Assembly (NCBI RefSeq): GCF_902779965.1
Contig: NZ_CACZDK010000035.1
Span: 1-61,238, forward strand
DNA length: 61,238 nucleotides
Direction of reading: 5' to 3'
Source: Fibrobacter succinogenes
Lineage (GTDB): Bacteria > Fibrobacterota > Fibrobacteria > Fibrobacterales > Fibrobacteraceae
Shown: one piece after another, positions 25,715 through 34,976 of the stretch
How the letters are laid out: each line of letters opens with the position of its first letter
Position numbering within the stretch: the stretch's first letter is position 1
The notes under the pieces: model-generated
The model's input: only the letters and a program-made list of their open reading frames with translations
What the model was told of the DNA's origin: nothing
The model's database searches: none
Position numbers and translations under genes: made by a program

Positions 25715-27283
25715 TTAGCACACTTTGTATTCTTCGCACTGAACGGCGTCGGTGTCGATGCTTTCTTCGCCTTCGCTTTCGTCGCTTGCGCTAGACATTC
25801 TACGAGCAAGTTCAATGAGCGTCTGCACGCCAAAGCCTGTTGCGCCGTATTCGGTGTATTTCCAAGCTTTGTTCACGAATGCAGTGCCTGCGATATCCCA
25901 GTGAGCCCAAGCGGTGTTTTCTGGAACAAATTCTTGCAAGAAGAGCGCTGCGGCAATGGCGCCAGCGTCGCTTCCGGTGTTCTTGAGGTCTGCGAAATGG
26001 TCCTTCAATGCGTCGGCGTATTCTTCTTCCAGCGGCATGCTCCAGAACTTTTCGCAGCAGGCTTCGCCGCAGTTGATAACGTTCAATGCAAGGGCGTCGT
26101 CGTTGCTGAAGAATCCTGCAACGGCATAGCCGAGTGCGCGAACCATGGCTCCAGTGAGCGTGGCAAGGTCCACGATGTGCGTTGCACCGATGAGCCCTGC
26201 TTCGGCAAGGCCATCCGAGAGCACGAGGCGTCCTTCGGCATCGGTATTATCGACCATAACAGTTTTGCCGTTTTTCGCGGTAAAGATATCTCCTGGTAGC
26301 ACGGACTTGTTGCCAATTGCATTTTCTGCAAGGCAGCATACGGCGCTCACCTTAATGGGGAGCTCAAGCGTGGCGATGGCTTGGATGGCTGCAAGTGCTG
26401 TTGCGGCACCGCTCATGTCGCTAATCATCTCGGGCATGGATTTGGGCGGTTTCAGACAAAGTCCGCCTGTATCGAATGTAAGTCCCTTACCGACAATAAC
26501 CAAGTGGTCTGCAGAAGTGCGCGCTTTTTTATTAGCGTTTTTGACGGCTTTTTTCCCGCGAGCGGTCTTACTACCATCATAAGAGAGCGTAATCATGTAC
26601 GGCTCGTGCGAGCTGCCCTTGCCAACAGTCACATGTCCCATGAAGCCTTCTTTTTCGAGTTGCTTCATGTTGCGTACCTTGATTGAAAGTCCCGGCGTGT
26701 ACTTCGCAATCGTATTTGCATTTTCTACAAATTCAGCGGGGTAGAGGTCCGAAGCGCATGTGTTAATCAAGTTCTTCGCGAGGACAATAGCCTTGTTTTC
26801 GATGGCGACATCTTCTGCAATCTTCTTGAATTCAGTGGCATGATCGCCAGCGACGATTTCGAACGTAACCTGGAAGGCTTCTTTCTGCTTGCTCTTGTAA
26901 GCATCGAATTTGTAATCGGCGTAGTAGAGTCCGTGCAAAATGCTCTTGAACTGTTCTGGCGCCGCATCGGCAAGCATGATGGAAACCATCGGGATTTGGC
27001 GCTTGCTTGCTTTCTTGGCTAGGCGGTATGCTGCCATGCGCAAGTGGTCGAGCGAGGAGAGTCCGCGTTCCTTGGCGGCGTTTACAAAAATGGTAGGCTG
27101 GTTGTCGATTTCCAAAAATTCCAAATCTTCGAACGGACCCTCGTCCATGCCGTTCAGTACGGATTCGACTTGCTTTTCGGCTTCTTCCGAGAGAACGTTG
27201 GAAAATTGGACAGATTTTTTAACAAAAAATAGGGCGCTAGTATTGGCTTTGCCCGAAGCGGTATTCACAATAATTGTTTTCAT
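25715..27283 (-). CDS. pepA: Leucyl aminopeptidase, M17 family
   Basis: The 522-residue cytosolic metalloexopeptidase removes N-terminal amino acids from peptides. The two-metal site is recognisable: VGKGLTFDTGGLCLKP with its Lys and Asp, the signature NTDAEGRLVLSD, and VDLATLTGAMVRALG. The N-terminal macro-like domain (residues 1 to about 170) is more divergent, as usual. The tail (SDESEGEESIDTDAVQCEEY) is an unusual acidic extension. It stands alone, divergent from the beta-barrel gene at 27388. Confidence 0.95.
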   Translation of the reverse strand: MKTIIVNTASGKANTSALFFVKKSVQFSNVLSEEAEKQVESVLNGMDEGPFEDLEFLEIDNQPTIFVNAAKERGLSSLDHLRMAAYRLAKKASKRQIPMVSIMLADAAPEQFKSILHGLYYADYKFDAYKSKQKEAFQVTFEIVAGDHATEFKKIAEDVAIENKAIVLAKNLINTCASDLYPAEFVENANTIAKYTPGLSIKVRNMKQLEKEGFMGHVTVGKGSSHEPYMITLSYDGSKTARGKKAVKNANKKARTSADHLVIVGKGLTFDTGGLCLKPPKSMPEMISDMSGAATALAAIQAIATLELPIKVSAVCCLAENAIGNKSVLPGDIFTAKNGKTVMVDNTDAEGRLVLSDGLAEAGLIGATHIVDLATLTGAMVRALGYAVAGFFSNDDALALNVINCGEACCEKFWSMPLEEEYADALKDHFADLKNTGSDAGAIAAALFLQEFVPENTAWAHWDIAGTAFVNKAWKYTEYGATGFGVQTLIELARRMSSASDESEGEESIDTDAVQCEEYKVC

Positions 27284-27387
27284 ATAGCGTAATCTAGTAT
27301 TTTATAAATGGAACGCTGGCTTTTTGTATTGGTTTTTCGATTACAAAAATACTATAATATTACAATGATTATCATTGGAGGATCAAT

Positions 27388-28383
27388 ATGAATCTGAAGT
27401 ACACTGGAATTTTGACTGCTTTTGCAGTTTCTGCCGTGATGGCTCAGAATACGGCACCTGCTGAAACTGCCGCTCCTGCACCGGCCCCAGTCGCCGAAGT
27501 CGCTCCTGTTCAGGCTGAACCGATTGTTGAACAAGCTTCCGCCCAGACTGAAGACAAGTTTACTCAAGCCGAAAAAGAGCTTGCTCCCGAAAATCTCTTT
27601 TCGGAACCTACCGCAGTTCGCGGTGCCGACGCTGCAAAGCCCGTCCAGAAAAAGACTACCAAGAAATTCGTTTATCGCCCGGTCTATTCTCCGGCAGAAA
27701 TTGAACCTAGCCGTGGCAAAGTAAAGACAATTTACGTTTCCGAAGTTGCCAGCGCCGATACGATTGATATGGATCAGCTCCGCGGTCGCATTCCGCTTAA
27801 GTTTACGTTTGGTATCCAGGGTTTTGTCGGTAACGCTTTCCTTTCGGGCGATAACGGTCGTTATGAATATGACCGTTATTATGGCTTGACATGGAGTGCT
27901 GGTGCATTTGCCTTGTTCCCGTTGGATGAATACAATATGGCGTTCAAGACGGGAGTGTTGTTTGAACACGATAATGTCAGCAACAGCTATGTGGGTGAGG
28001 TTGATGACAAAGTGGGCGAATGGCGCATGTCGTTCAGTCGCAATCGCATTTCTTTGCCGCTCCTCCTTTCTTTGAAGAGCGCTAGGTCTAGCTTCTTCTT
28101 TGATGTCGGTGTGCAACCGTCTTTCGCTGTTTCGGACAATTTTAAAATGAAGTCTTCGGACGATAAAGTAAATGTCAAGGACGATATGATGGATAACGAT
28201 TGCCGCTCTGCGATTGATTGGTCTATTGTATTTGGCTTTGGTATTCGCGCTAATCGTTATGTTGGTTTCGAAGCCCGCTTTATTTGGGGACTCAACAACC
28301 AGTATGACGACTATAACCGCTGGCCGGTCAATAATCTGTCAACTAAGGCAGTCTCTGTTGGTGCAACATTCTACGCATTTTAG
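27388..28383 (+). CDS. Outer-membrane beta-barrel protein with Ala/Pro-rich N-terminus
   Basis: The 331-residue protein has a signal peptide (MNLKYTGILTAFAVSAVMAQ), a disordered Ala/Pro/Glu-rich stretch to about residue 90, and a barrel-like part with alternating aromatic strands (FTFGIQGFVGNAF, WSAGAFALFPLDEYNMAFKTGVLF, IVFGFGIRANRYVGFEARFIWGL) ending in YAF, a typical C-terminal aromatic for barrel insertion. It resembles PorT/OmpX-like small barrels, but the family is not certain. A strong ribosome site (GGAGG) precedes the ATG. The antiporter gene starts 8 bases downstream, so they are probably cotranscribed. Confidence 0.75.
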   Translation: MNLKYTGILTAFAVSAVMAQNTAPAETAAPAPAPVAEVAPVQAEPIVEQASAQTEDKFTQAEKELAPENLFSEPTAVRGADAAKPVQKKTTKKFVYRPVYSPAEIEPSRGKVKTIYVSEVASADTIDMDQLRGRIPLKFTFGIQGFVGNAFLSGDNGRYEYDRYYGLTWSAGAFALFPLDEYNMAFKTGVLFEHDNVSNSYVGEVDDKVGEWRMSFSRNRISLPLLLSLKSARSSFFFDVGVQPSFAVSDNFKMKSSDDKVNVKDDMMDNDCRSAIDWSIVFGFGIRANRYVGFEARFIWGLNNQYDDYNRWPVNNLSTKAVSVGATFYAF

Positions 28384-28391
28384 TTAAAAAT

Positions 28392-29402
28392 ATGATTCTA
28401 TCAGTTGCGGCCATTGTCGTGGGCCTTGTTCTTCTGGTCTGGAGTGCAGACCGGTTTGTGGATGGGGCCGTCGGCGTGGCCCAATTTTTTGGCATGAGCA
28501 CATTCCTTATCGGGATGCTGATTGTGGGGTTTGGAACGTCTGCACCGGAAATGGTCGTTTCCGTTTTGTCTGCAATGAACAACACTCCGCAACTTGCCCT
28601 TGGAAACGCTTACGGTTCCAATATTGCAAACATCGCGTTAATCCTTGGCGTGACGGCGCTGATTATTCCGGTAGTCGTAAAGAAAGAGGCGATGAAACGC
28701 GATATTCCGATTCTGATCGCAATGACTGTTTTGACGATTTTGTTGCTGATGGATGGAAATGTTTCGTTTGTCGATGGCGTAATTCTTTTGTTCGCATTCG
28801 CGGGGATTACCGCGTTCAACATCTTTACGGAACTGCATGCAAAGCGTAAACGAAAAAAATCGGCTGAGGATGCAGATTTGGAAACGCCCGCCGAAAAAGT
28901 TTCAATCGTCAAATCATCGTTGTTGTTGCTCTTCGGACTTGTTCTTTTGATTGCAAGTTCGAGAATGCTAGTGTGGGGGGCTATCAATGTGGCTCAGGCG
29001 CTTGGCGTGAGTGACTTGCTGATTGGGCTTACCATTGTAGCGGTTGGGACTTCGCTTCCTGAACTAGCGAGTTCTATTGCGGCAGCACGCAAGGGCGAGA
29101 ACGATTTAGCGGTAGGAAACGTTATTGGGTCTAATATTTTTAATACGCTTGTTGTCGTTGGAATTGCAGCTGTAATTACACCGATCAAGGCTATGGATGC
29201 AGAAGTGCTGAGTCGAGATTTGCCGATAATGTGTTCACTCACGCTTTTGCTTTTCTTGATTTGTTTCCCGTTTTTCAAGAGCAAACGCGCAAAAGCATCT
29301 CGCAAGAAGAATGAACAATTTGGTTTTGGCCGTATCGGCGGTGCTCTGTTCTTGAGCTTGTATGTTGCGTATCTCGTGTTGCTCGGTGTAACAACTGTGT
29401 AA
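28392..29402 (+). CDS. Calcium/sodium antiporter, CaCA (YrbG) family
   Basis: The 336-residue inner-membrane protein has about ten helices in two inverted halves. Each half carries the alpha-repeat ion-binding motif: GFGTSAPEMVVSV with GNAYGSNIANIALILG, and AVGTSLPELASSI with GNVIGSNIFNTLVVVG. The acidic Glu residues in PEM and PEL coordinate the cation. A cytoplasmic loop rich in Lys/Glu separates the halves. It exchanges Ca2+ (or another cation) for Na+ or H+. It follows the beta-barrel gene by 8 bases. Confidence 0.93.
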   Translation: MILSVAAIVVGLVLLVWSADRFVDGAVGVAQFFGMSTFLIGMLIVGFGTSAPEMVVSVLSAMNNTPQLALGNAYGSNIANIALILGVTALIIPVVVKKEAMKRDIPILIAMTVLTILLLMDGNVSFVDGVILLFAFAGITAFNIFTELHAKRKRKKSAEDADLETPAEKVSIVKSSLLLLFGLVLLIASSRMLVWGAINVAQALGVSDLLIGLTIVAVGTSLPELASSIAAARKGENDLAVGNVIGSNIFNTLVVVGIAAVITPIKAMDAEVLSRDLPIMCSLTLLLFLICFPFFKSKRAKASRKKNEQFGFGRIGGALFLSLYVAYLVLLGVTTV

Positions 29403-29470
29403 AGCCTTAGATCCTCGCCTTCGCGATGATGACGAGTTCTTAGATCCTTACTTACGTACCTTTGAATAAC

Positions 29471-29499
29471 AAAAAGAGCGGCTTTGCCGCTCTCTTTCG
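29471..29499. terminator. Bidirectional terminator between antiporter and porin-like gene
   Basis: AGAGCGGC-ttt-GCCGCTCT flanked by A5 on the left and a T-rich stretch on the right, so it can end transcripts from either side. Confidence 0.85.
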
Positions 29500-29502
29500 T
29501 TT

Positions 29503-29530
29503 CTAACCACTAGCCACTAACCACTGTTTA
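29503..29530 (-). repeat. Heptamer tandem repeat at the stop of the porin-like gene
   Basis: Plus-strand units CTAACCA, CTAGCCA, CTAACCA, CTGTTTA. On the gene strand these read TGGTTAG / TGGCTAG and begin right after the TAG stop at 29534-29536. Confidence 0.8.
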
Positions 29531-29533
29531 CTT

Positions 29534-31618
29534 CTAATTCCCGAATGTCCAGACGATGCCGTACGCAAAACGGAGACCTTCGGGGGTGTAGCCGGATTCT
29601 GGTGCATAGATGCTGTGGTTGAAATTCTCGATGCGGTTGTAAAGTTCAAACGAGAGAATCTGCATGCGCGCTTCGAAATCCATCGCGAGATATTTCTTGA
29701 GAGAGACGAGCTCCGGCTCGCCTTTTTCGTTGATGGTGCAATCGTAGCGGTTGTTGAACCACTGGAAGTCAACACGTACGCTTACGCCGAGCCTGTCCTT
29801 GACAAAGCGGTTTTGCCAATGGATGCTGCCTTTGTAATAAAGTGAAGGTGTGTCGATGAGCTTGGTGCGTGTGATTTTTTGCCCACGTTCTAAATAGAAT
29901 TTCCAGTTGCCCAAACGGAATCCCACTTGCATCATCCAGTCTAGCGTATGCGCATGGTCGAGGTTTTCGTAGCGGAATGCGGACCCCACAGAATCGGCAA
30001 CTTCGGCATACGTTGTATCTCTCACTTCCATGGTTTCGTAGTTAGCGATATACGTTGAATGTTTATCCGTTGTATCTAAGCCGCCATTAACAACCCACTT
30101 GGGTTTTATCAAATTATTAGCGTGTTCGTAACGCAACCCAAGTCCGTAAAAAACATCGCGTTTTTGCCATACGATATTGGCGGTCGCGCGGTCGCGTATT
30201 TCGTATTTCAGGTTCTCGTTAGGGAATGCGACTCGACCCGTTTCTATAAGCTTGAGCTGATTCACGTCGGGGAATTTGTTGTCGTGGCGGTAAGATGCCG
30301 TTGCTATCAAATGGTAGGGGAGGAGGTATGTGCCATCGAGCGAAAACGCGGGTGCAAATTCAACGGTATCCAAAAGTGAACTGTTGCGCTGCATGCCGGC
30401 TTGTACGCGGAACAGAGCCTTCCCGAAAAGCGTATCCGAAACTTCTGCATAGCCGATTTCGCGGTCTTGGTAATATTTTTGCTTTACCTTATCGTTGCCC
30501 GACTCTTCGGTATTCACGAATTCATATTCAAAATGGAGTCTTGGGTTCAGGAACATGTTGTAGCGAGCGTCGAAGTTCCCGAGAATCGTTTCGTAGTTGC
30601 GTACCTTGCTTGTGTCGTAATAAGTGCTTTTGATGATGCGAAGTCCGACGTCGTTATATGTCGTATCCTGGCTCTTCGTAATCTTGGGGAGATTGCGCAT
30701 TTCGATTTCGTGATTGCCGTAATGGATTTCGGTGCCGAGCGTCAAGCCCTTGATGGGGTAAAATTCAGCGCCACCGCCATACGTGCGTGTTTCAAGTATA
30801 ATTCTATATGGATCCGTCTGGAATTCACGAGATGTCGGGTCAAGTGTATCTAGCAAAACTTTGTGAGTCGAGTTGTCGGCGTTGTCGAGATTTAAATAGT
30901 TTATCTTAAAAAATGCCTTGCCATAGCCAAATCGCCAAGTGACAATCGGTTGGAGGTGTATGCTGTTCATCGCGATGTTTCGACCGCCAAACGGAATTTC
31001 TGTAGAGTCTCGCCCCATGGCGAAGAATGGCGAATGCGTTACCGGTTGGTATTCGAAAGGCTTGGAGAGCATGTTGGAATGGCTAGAAACTCCGAGGTCG
31101 AGGGTTACCGAGTCCGTAATCAGTCGGCGGAATTCAAGGCGGAGGGCGTTGCCTTCGAATGGACCGCGTTCCCAGTTCACATCGGTAATTGGCGTATCGA
31201 CCGGTATGCCGTGACGTTCTTCAAAGAGAATTCCGTTTTCGCCGTTGAGCGCAAGCGTGGAACCGTCATAGCTTAAACGTGTTGTGTAAATCCCGGCAAG
31301 CTTGCTCGGATAGCGCTTGCTAAGTGTTCCGATTCCAAGCGACCTTGCGGGGAGTTCCGGACTGCCAAGGATGGACGTGCCAAGCACCCATTCAGACTTT
31401 TGGCCCGAAACGTCGTAAGTGCGCTGCATGACTTCGCGCAGCGGAATGACCCAACGGCCTGCGTCCGTTTCTCTTGGCGCTGGGTCTGGGCCGTTCACCG
31501 TTTCAAAAATGGAATCCTGCGGAGTCGGGAGCACGCTTTTTTTGGCGTGAATGACATCGGCAAAAACGCTTGAAACAAGCGCTGACAAAACAGTAATTAG
31601 AAAAATTCCACGATTCAT
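29534..31618 (-). CDS. Putative outer-membrane beta-barrel (porin- or receptor-like) protein
   Basis: The 694-residue protein has a signal peptide (MNRGIFLITVLSALVSSVFA) and then long runs of alternating hydrophobic strands with aromatic girdles (AFFKINYLNLDN, LHFEYEFVNTEES, VSVRVDFQWFNNRYDC), ending RFAYGIVWTFGN, all typical of a large barrel. No TonB-box or plug domain was recognised, so substrate and exact family stay open. Its ATG overlaps the stop of the PHP gene by one base (TAATG), so it is translated as the third gene of a coupled operon. Upstream extensions of this frame lie inside the PHP gene and are not used. Confidence 0.8.
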   Translation of the reverse strand: MNRGIFLITVLSALVSSVFADVIHAKKSVLPTPQDSIFETVNGPDPAPRETDAGRWVIPLREVMQRTYDVSGQKSEWVLGTSILGSPELPARSLGIGTLSKRYPSKLAGIYTTRLSYDGSTLALNGENGILFEERHGIPVDTPITDVNWERGPFEGNALRLEFRRLITDSVTLDLGVSSHSNMLSKPFEYQPVTHSPFFAMGRDSTEIPFGGRNIAMNSIHLQPIVTWRFGYGKAFFKINYLNLDNADNSTHKVLLDTLDPTSREFQTDPYRIILETRTYGGGAEFYPIKGLTLGTEIHYGNHEIEMRNLPKITKSQDTTYNDVGLRIIKSTYYDTSKVRNYETILGNFDARYNMFLNPRLHFEYEFVNTEESGNDKVKQKYYQDREIGYAEVSDTLFGKALFRVQAGMQRNSSLLDTVEFAPAFSLDGTYLLPYHLIATASYRHDNKFPDVNQLKLIETGRVAFPNENLKYEIRDRATANIVWQKRDVFYGLGLRYEHANNLIKPKWVVNGGLDTTDKHSTYIANYETMEVRDTTYAEVADSVGSAFRYENLDHAHTLDWMMQVGFRLGNWKFYLERGQKITRTKLIDTPSLYYKGSIHWQNRFVKDRLGVSVRVDFQWFNNRYDCTINEKGEPELVSLKKYLAMDFEARMQILSFELYNRIENFNHSIYAPESGYTPEGLRFAYGIVWTFGN

Positions 31619-32490
31619 TAGAACCATTCTGCACGAGATTTTTCGCGCCTTTCTCGGAGTGCCTGGACGACGGTGTAGGGCATTTTCATGCAACCTGGGA
31701 GGTAGGTTCCGCTTTCGGTGTGAAAGTCTGAACCGCCGGTGCCCACAAGCCCGAACTTTTGCGCCATTTCTTTGTACTTGCGGCCAACAGCCCCCTTTTG
31801 CGCCGGGCTGTAGACTTCCATGCCTTGTATGCCCCATTCCACCATGTTTTCGATGAACTGGTCGCTGAGGCCGGACTTGTATGGGTGGGCGAGGACGGCA
31901 ATGCCACCCGCATTTTCGATCAAGCGAATTGTTTCTTGCGGGTTCAACCCCTTCTTTTCGACGAAGGCAATGCAGCCGTCGCCAAGGTATTTCGTGAACG
32001 CCTCGGAGAAGTTCGAAATGTATTCTTCATCGACGAGCGACATGGCGATGTGCGGACGCCCAATGATTTTACCCTTGCAGTATGAGTGCACTTTTTCGAA
32101 CGTGATGCCAATGCCAAGTGCGTTCAGTTTTTTGATAATCGCCTTCACGCGTGCAATGCGCTGCTTTGCGAAATCCTCAAGTTCCATGTTGAGGGCGAGG
32201 TTCGTCGGGTCGCAGAAGTAGCCTAGAATGTGGATGTCCTTGCCTTGCCATACCGCAGAAATTTCGATTCCCGGAATGATTTCGAGGCCGATTTCCTTGG
32301 CGGGTTCTTCGGCAAGCTTGTAGCTATCAAGATTATCGTGGTCCGTGATGGATATGCAGCGAAGTCCTTTGCGTTTGCAAAGCATGAGCAATTCATCGAC
32401 TGAAAGATTGCCATCCGAGAGCTTGGTGTGCATGTGCAAGTCCGCATAGCCGCCATTTTCAGTGATGATTGTCGAAAACATCTTTTGCAT
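31618..32490 (-). CDS. PHP-domain phosphoesterase (RNase AM / nucleotide phosphatase type)
   Basis: The 290-residue metal-dependent hydrolase has the four PHP motifs: DLHMHTKLSDG, ITDHDN, HILGY and VLAHPYKSG, with a last metal site GGSDFH. Length and order match YciV/TrpH proteins, which dephosphorylate 3',5'-nucleoside bisphosphates or trim RNA ends. It starts 2 bases after the upstream gene and overlaps the downstream porin-like gene, forming a tight operon. Confidence 0.9.
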   Translation of the reverse strand: MQKMFSTIITENGGYADLHMHTKLSDGNLSVDELLMLCKRKGLRCISITDHDNLDSYKLAEEPAKEIGLEIIPGIEISAVWQGKDIHILGYFCDPTNLALNMELEDFAKQRIARVKAIIKKLNALGIGITFEKVHSYCKGKIIGRPHIAMSLVDEEYISNFSEAFTKYLGDGCIAFVEKKGLNPQETIRLIENAGGIAVLAHPYKSGLSDQFIENMVEWGIQGMEVYSPAQKGAVGRKYKEMAQKFGLVGTGGSDFHTESGTYLPGCMKMPYTVVQALRERREKSRAEWF

Positions 32491-32492
32491 GG

Positions 32493-33059
32493 CTATTCCC
32501 CGTTATCCTTTGTAAAATAGCGAGCCATCATCCTTGCTGGTGAAATTGTCTTGAGCGTATGCAGACTGATGTTTAAGAACGGGTATTCACGAACGCAATC
32601 GAATCCAACGCGCAGCGAAGCTCCGCTGACTAAAGCGAGGTACAAAAATTGCGGCTTGTAAGGTCCAATGTAGACACAGGCGAGAGGTTCAAACGCTTTT
32701 ATTTGGGATTCTAGCTTTTCGAAAATAGATTCCCCGTAGCGGCAACCTTTATCGGTGTAGTAAGAGGCGTTTGCTTTTTTCTTTTGTAACAGAATCTCTA
32801 GATCGCCGTGGGCAATGAATAGAATGGACTTGAAACTTTCTTTGGGAAGTTCGTCCAGAATGACCTTTGCAATTTTTTTGTCCTCGGGCATAAAGAACAG
32901 CGTTTTTTCGTGTTCTTGTAGCGACTTTGGAAACGAAAAAGCCTTTGTGTTCTTGATTGGACCAGCCTTATACGCAAACCAGCGATACAGCAATGGTCTG
33001 CAAAGTAAGCGCATTGCATAATATTGTTTGTCGTCGGCGAAATACTGCGAAGAAAACAA
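32493..33059 (-). CDS. GT9-like (heptosyltransferase-type) N-terminal domain protein
   Basis: The 188-residue protein is unusually short. Its best clue is KPQFLYLALVSGASLRVGFDCVREYPFLNI, which resembles the segment of ADP-heptose:LPS transferases around 'LLSGAKRRVGFD'. IKAFEPLACVYIGPYKP fits the preceding strand. The C-terminal nucleotide-sugar domain is missing, so it may be a shortened paralogue or a different protein. The TTG start is supported by TAGGAG five bases upstream; the next ATG (33014) has no ribosome site. It is first in the operon with the PHP and porin-like genes. Confidence 0.6.
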   Translation of the reverse strand: MFSSQYFADDKQYYAMRLLCRPLLYRWFAYKAGPIKNTKAFSFPKSLQEHEKTLFFMPEDKKIAKVILDELPKESFKSILFIAHGDLEILLQKKKANASYYTDKGCRYGESIFEKLESQIKAFEPLACVYIGPYKPQFLYLALVSGASLRVGFDCVREYPFLNISLHTLKTISPARMMARYFTKDNGE

Positions 33060-33089
33060 AGGAACTCCTATTTTTTATTTCGATAAAAA

Positions 33090-33097
33090 TATATAAA
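33090..33097 (+). promoter_or_regulatory. -10 box of rnhA close to its start codon
   Basis: The TATATAAA stretch ends 8 bases before the ATG at 33106 and is followed by TTTGCGCC. The dut gene has almost the same arrangement (TATATTTGCGTC-ATG). No ribosome site is visible. Confidence 0.4.
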
Positions 33098-33105
33098 TTT
33101 GCGCC

Positions 33106-33690
33106 ATGCCTAAACAAAAGTTCTATGCTGTTAAAAGCGAAAATGAAAAGAAAATCGTGACCACGTGGACCGAATGTGAAAAACTGACTCACGGAGTTAA
33201 AGGTGTTTTGTTCAAATCCTTCGGTTCCCGCGAAGAAGCGCAAGCGTGGCTTGATGGGATGGAAGCGCCCGCTCCTGATGGAATCCGTGTATTTGTTGAT
33301 GGATCATTTTCTCCAGGCTTTGGCCCTGCGGGATGGGCTTTTGTTGTAACTGAAGACGATAAAGAACTTGCGCGAGGTTCTGGAATAACCGCATTCGATG
33401 CAGAAAGCCGCAATATTGATGGTGAAGTGATGGCATCATTCCAGGCGATGAGATGGCTCGATGCGCACGATATAAACGGCGTGATTTGCCATGACTACGA
33501 AGGCATAGCGCGTTGGGCCAAGGGCGAATGGCAAGCCAAGAGTAATATTGCCCAAATGTACGTAAAAGCGGCCAAGCCGTACTTGCACCGCGTTCAGTTT
33601 GAAAAAGTGGCCGCCCATACAGGCGTTAAATGGAATGAACTTGTAGATAAACTAGCGAAAGAAGCCATCGCAAAAGCAAGGAAAAAATAG
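33106..33690 (+). CDS. rnhA: Ribonuclease H with N-terminal viroplasmin-type hybrid-binding domain
   Basis: The 194-residue enzyme degrades RNA in RNA:DNA hybrids. The N-terminal 50 residues (KFYAVKSENEKKIVTTWTECEKLTHGVKGVLFKSF) match the viroplasmin/hybrid-binding domain of eukaryotic-type RNase H1. The catalytic domain keeps the acidic residues: Asp in VFVDGSFS, Glu in DGEVMAS, Asp in CHDYEGI and Asp in ELVDKLAK. The stop codon TAG is the first three bases of a heptamer repeat. The gene is divergent from the GT9-like gene, with 46 bases between starts. Confidence 0.95.
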   Translation: MPKQKFYAVKSENEKKIVTTWTECEKLTHGVKGVLFKSFGSREEAQAWLDGMEAPAPDGIRVFVDGSFSPGFGPAGWAFVVTEDDKELARGSGITAFDAESRNIDGEVMASFQAMRWLDAHDINGVICHDYEGIARWAKGEWQAKSNIAQMYVKAAKPYLHRVQFEKVAAHTGVKWNELVDKLAKEAIAKARKK

Positions 33691-33872
33691 ACGAGAGACC
33701 GCTTCGCTGGTAGACGAAAGACGAGAGAGGCGAATGCAATGGATACGCTTGCGTATACATTGCTGAGCCGACCTGTCTTGGCTTGAAGAGCAAAGACGAG
33801 AGATATGATTGCTATAGTTCTTATTTTCTTTCGTCTCTCGTCTATAGCCGCATTGCGGCGTTCTTTCGTCTA
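33688..33872. repeat. TAGACGA-type heptamer repeats between convergent rnhA and aguA
   Basis: Units TAGACGA / GAGACCG (33688-33701), TAGACGA / AAGACGA / GAGAGGC (33711-33731) and AAGACGA (33793-33799) read left to right. TCGTCTC / TCGTCTA (33831-33844) and TCGTCTA (33866-33872) read in reverse. The stop codons of both rnhA and aguA are formed by the TAG of an end unit. The middle (33732-33790) holds a hairpin-rich stretch around ATACGCTTGCGTAT. Confidence 0.8.
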
Positions 33873-34892
33873 ATCATTCTCATGCTTGCTCATGCAGTGG
33901 AGACTGCCGCCTTCTTCAATCACGGTGCGGCAATCAATGCCTATCACCTTGCGGTCTGGATATACGCTTTCGAAATAGCTCTTGGCCTTTGCATCGTTCG
34001 GGCTCTTGTATTTCGGGAAGATGAGTCCTCCGTTCACGTATATGTAGTTCATATACGATGCCGGGAGAATCTGGCCGTCATCGAGCACGCGCTGCGGTGG
34101 GAGCGGGAGCGTATCGACCTTGGCGTTTTCGTAATGATCCTTGAGCCAGCTTTCGATGAACTGTTTGGCTTCGGTCAAAATCGCGTAGTTCGGGGAGCGC
34201 TTGTTGTCGGTCATGCACATGACAACGCGGTCTTTTTCCACGAATCGTGCGACGTTATCGATGTGGCCGTCCGTGTGGTCGCCATGCAAACCGTGCGGGA
34301 GCACGAGCAATTCCTTGAGGCCAAAGGCCTTGCAAAGAGCCTTCACGACTTTCTTCAAGTCCTTTTCATCATTGCGGTTCTTGCCGACGAGGCAATCTTC
34401 GGTCGTGATTCCGAGACCGTCACCGTTGACTTCAATAGCGCCGCCTTCAAAAATGAACGGAACGCTTTCGTTGAGCGGGAGTCCTTGCTTTTCGGCAATT
34501 TTTTGCGGGATGGCGTTGTCGAGTCCCCATGGCGGGAACTTGGCGCCCCAGGCGTTAAACTGCGTTTCAGTGACAACCTTCTTGTCGCCCTTCTTCATAA
34601 AGAACGGACCGTAGTCGCGAATCCAGATATCGTTCGTCTTGATGACGATGAAGTTCACCGGGAACGGACGATTGGCGAGAGCCGCCTTTTCTTCGTCGGT
34701 CAAGAAGTTTTTGGCGGGGAGCAATAAGTTCACCGGCTGGAATTCCGTGATGTTACGGATAAGTTCTACGTAGAACTTGCGGATATTGATGCCGCGTTCA
34801 CCATACCAGTTCGTCTTGTTATGCGGGAATGCTAGCCATGTAGCGCTCTGCTTTTCCCATTCCGCCGGATAACGAATAGAATTTTTCGTCAT
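33870..34892 (-). CDS. aguA: Agmatine deiminase
   Basis: The 340-residue enzyme hydrolyses agmatine to N-carbamoylputrescine and ammonia. The guanidino-modifying fold is shown by WIRDYGPFF, EGGAIEVNGDG, HGDHTDGHIDNVARFV and the active-site Cys in GGSLHCMS. Length is normal for the porphyromonas-type agmatine deiminases. The next enzyme of the route, aguB, is encoded just upstream on the same strand, with 170 bases of repeats between them. Confidence 0.94.
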   Translation of the reverse strand: MTKNSIRYPAEWEKQSATWLAFPHNKTNWYGERGINIRKFYVELIRNITEFQPVNLLLPAKNFLTDEEKAALANRPFPVNFIVIKTNDIWIRDYGPFFMKKGDKKVVTETQFNAWGAKFPPWGLDNAIPQKIAEKQGLPLNESVPFIFEGGAIEVNGDGLGITTEDCLVGKNRNDEKDLKKVVKALCKAFGLKELLVLPHGLHGDHTDGHIDNVARFVEKDRVVMCMTDNKRSPNYAILTEAKQFIESWLKDHYENAKVDTLPLPPQRVLDDGQILPASYMNYIYVNGGLIFPKYKSPNDAKAKSYFESVYPDRKVIGIDCRTVIEEGGSLHCMSKHEND

Positions 34893-34926
34893 GGATTAAA
34901 TTCCTTTTTTATTTGCTTAGAGACTT

Positions 34927-34956
34927 GTCATCCTGGAGCGTAGCGACGGGATCCAT
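34927..34956. repeat. GTCAT...ATCC palindromic element
   Basis: GTCATCCTGGAGCG...GGGATCCA between aguA and aguB. Confidence 0.65.
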
Positions 34957-34976
34957 AAATATTTCCGTTTCATGTA

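Noticed and set aside
31619-31837. N-terminal extension of the porin-like frame
   Set aside because: It lies wholly inside the PHP gene and is Arg-rich. The ATG overlapping the PHP stop gives a proper signal peptide.
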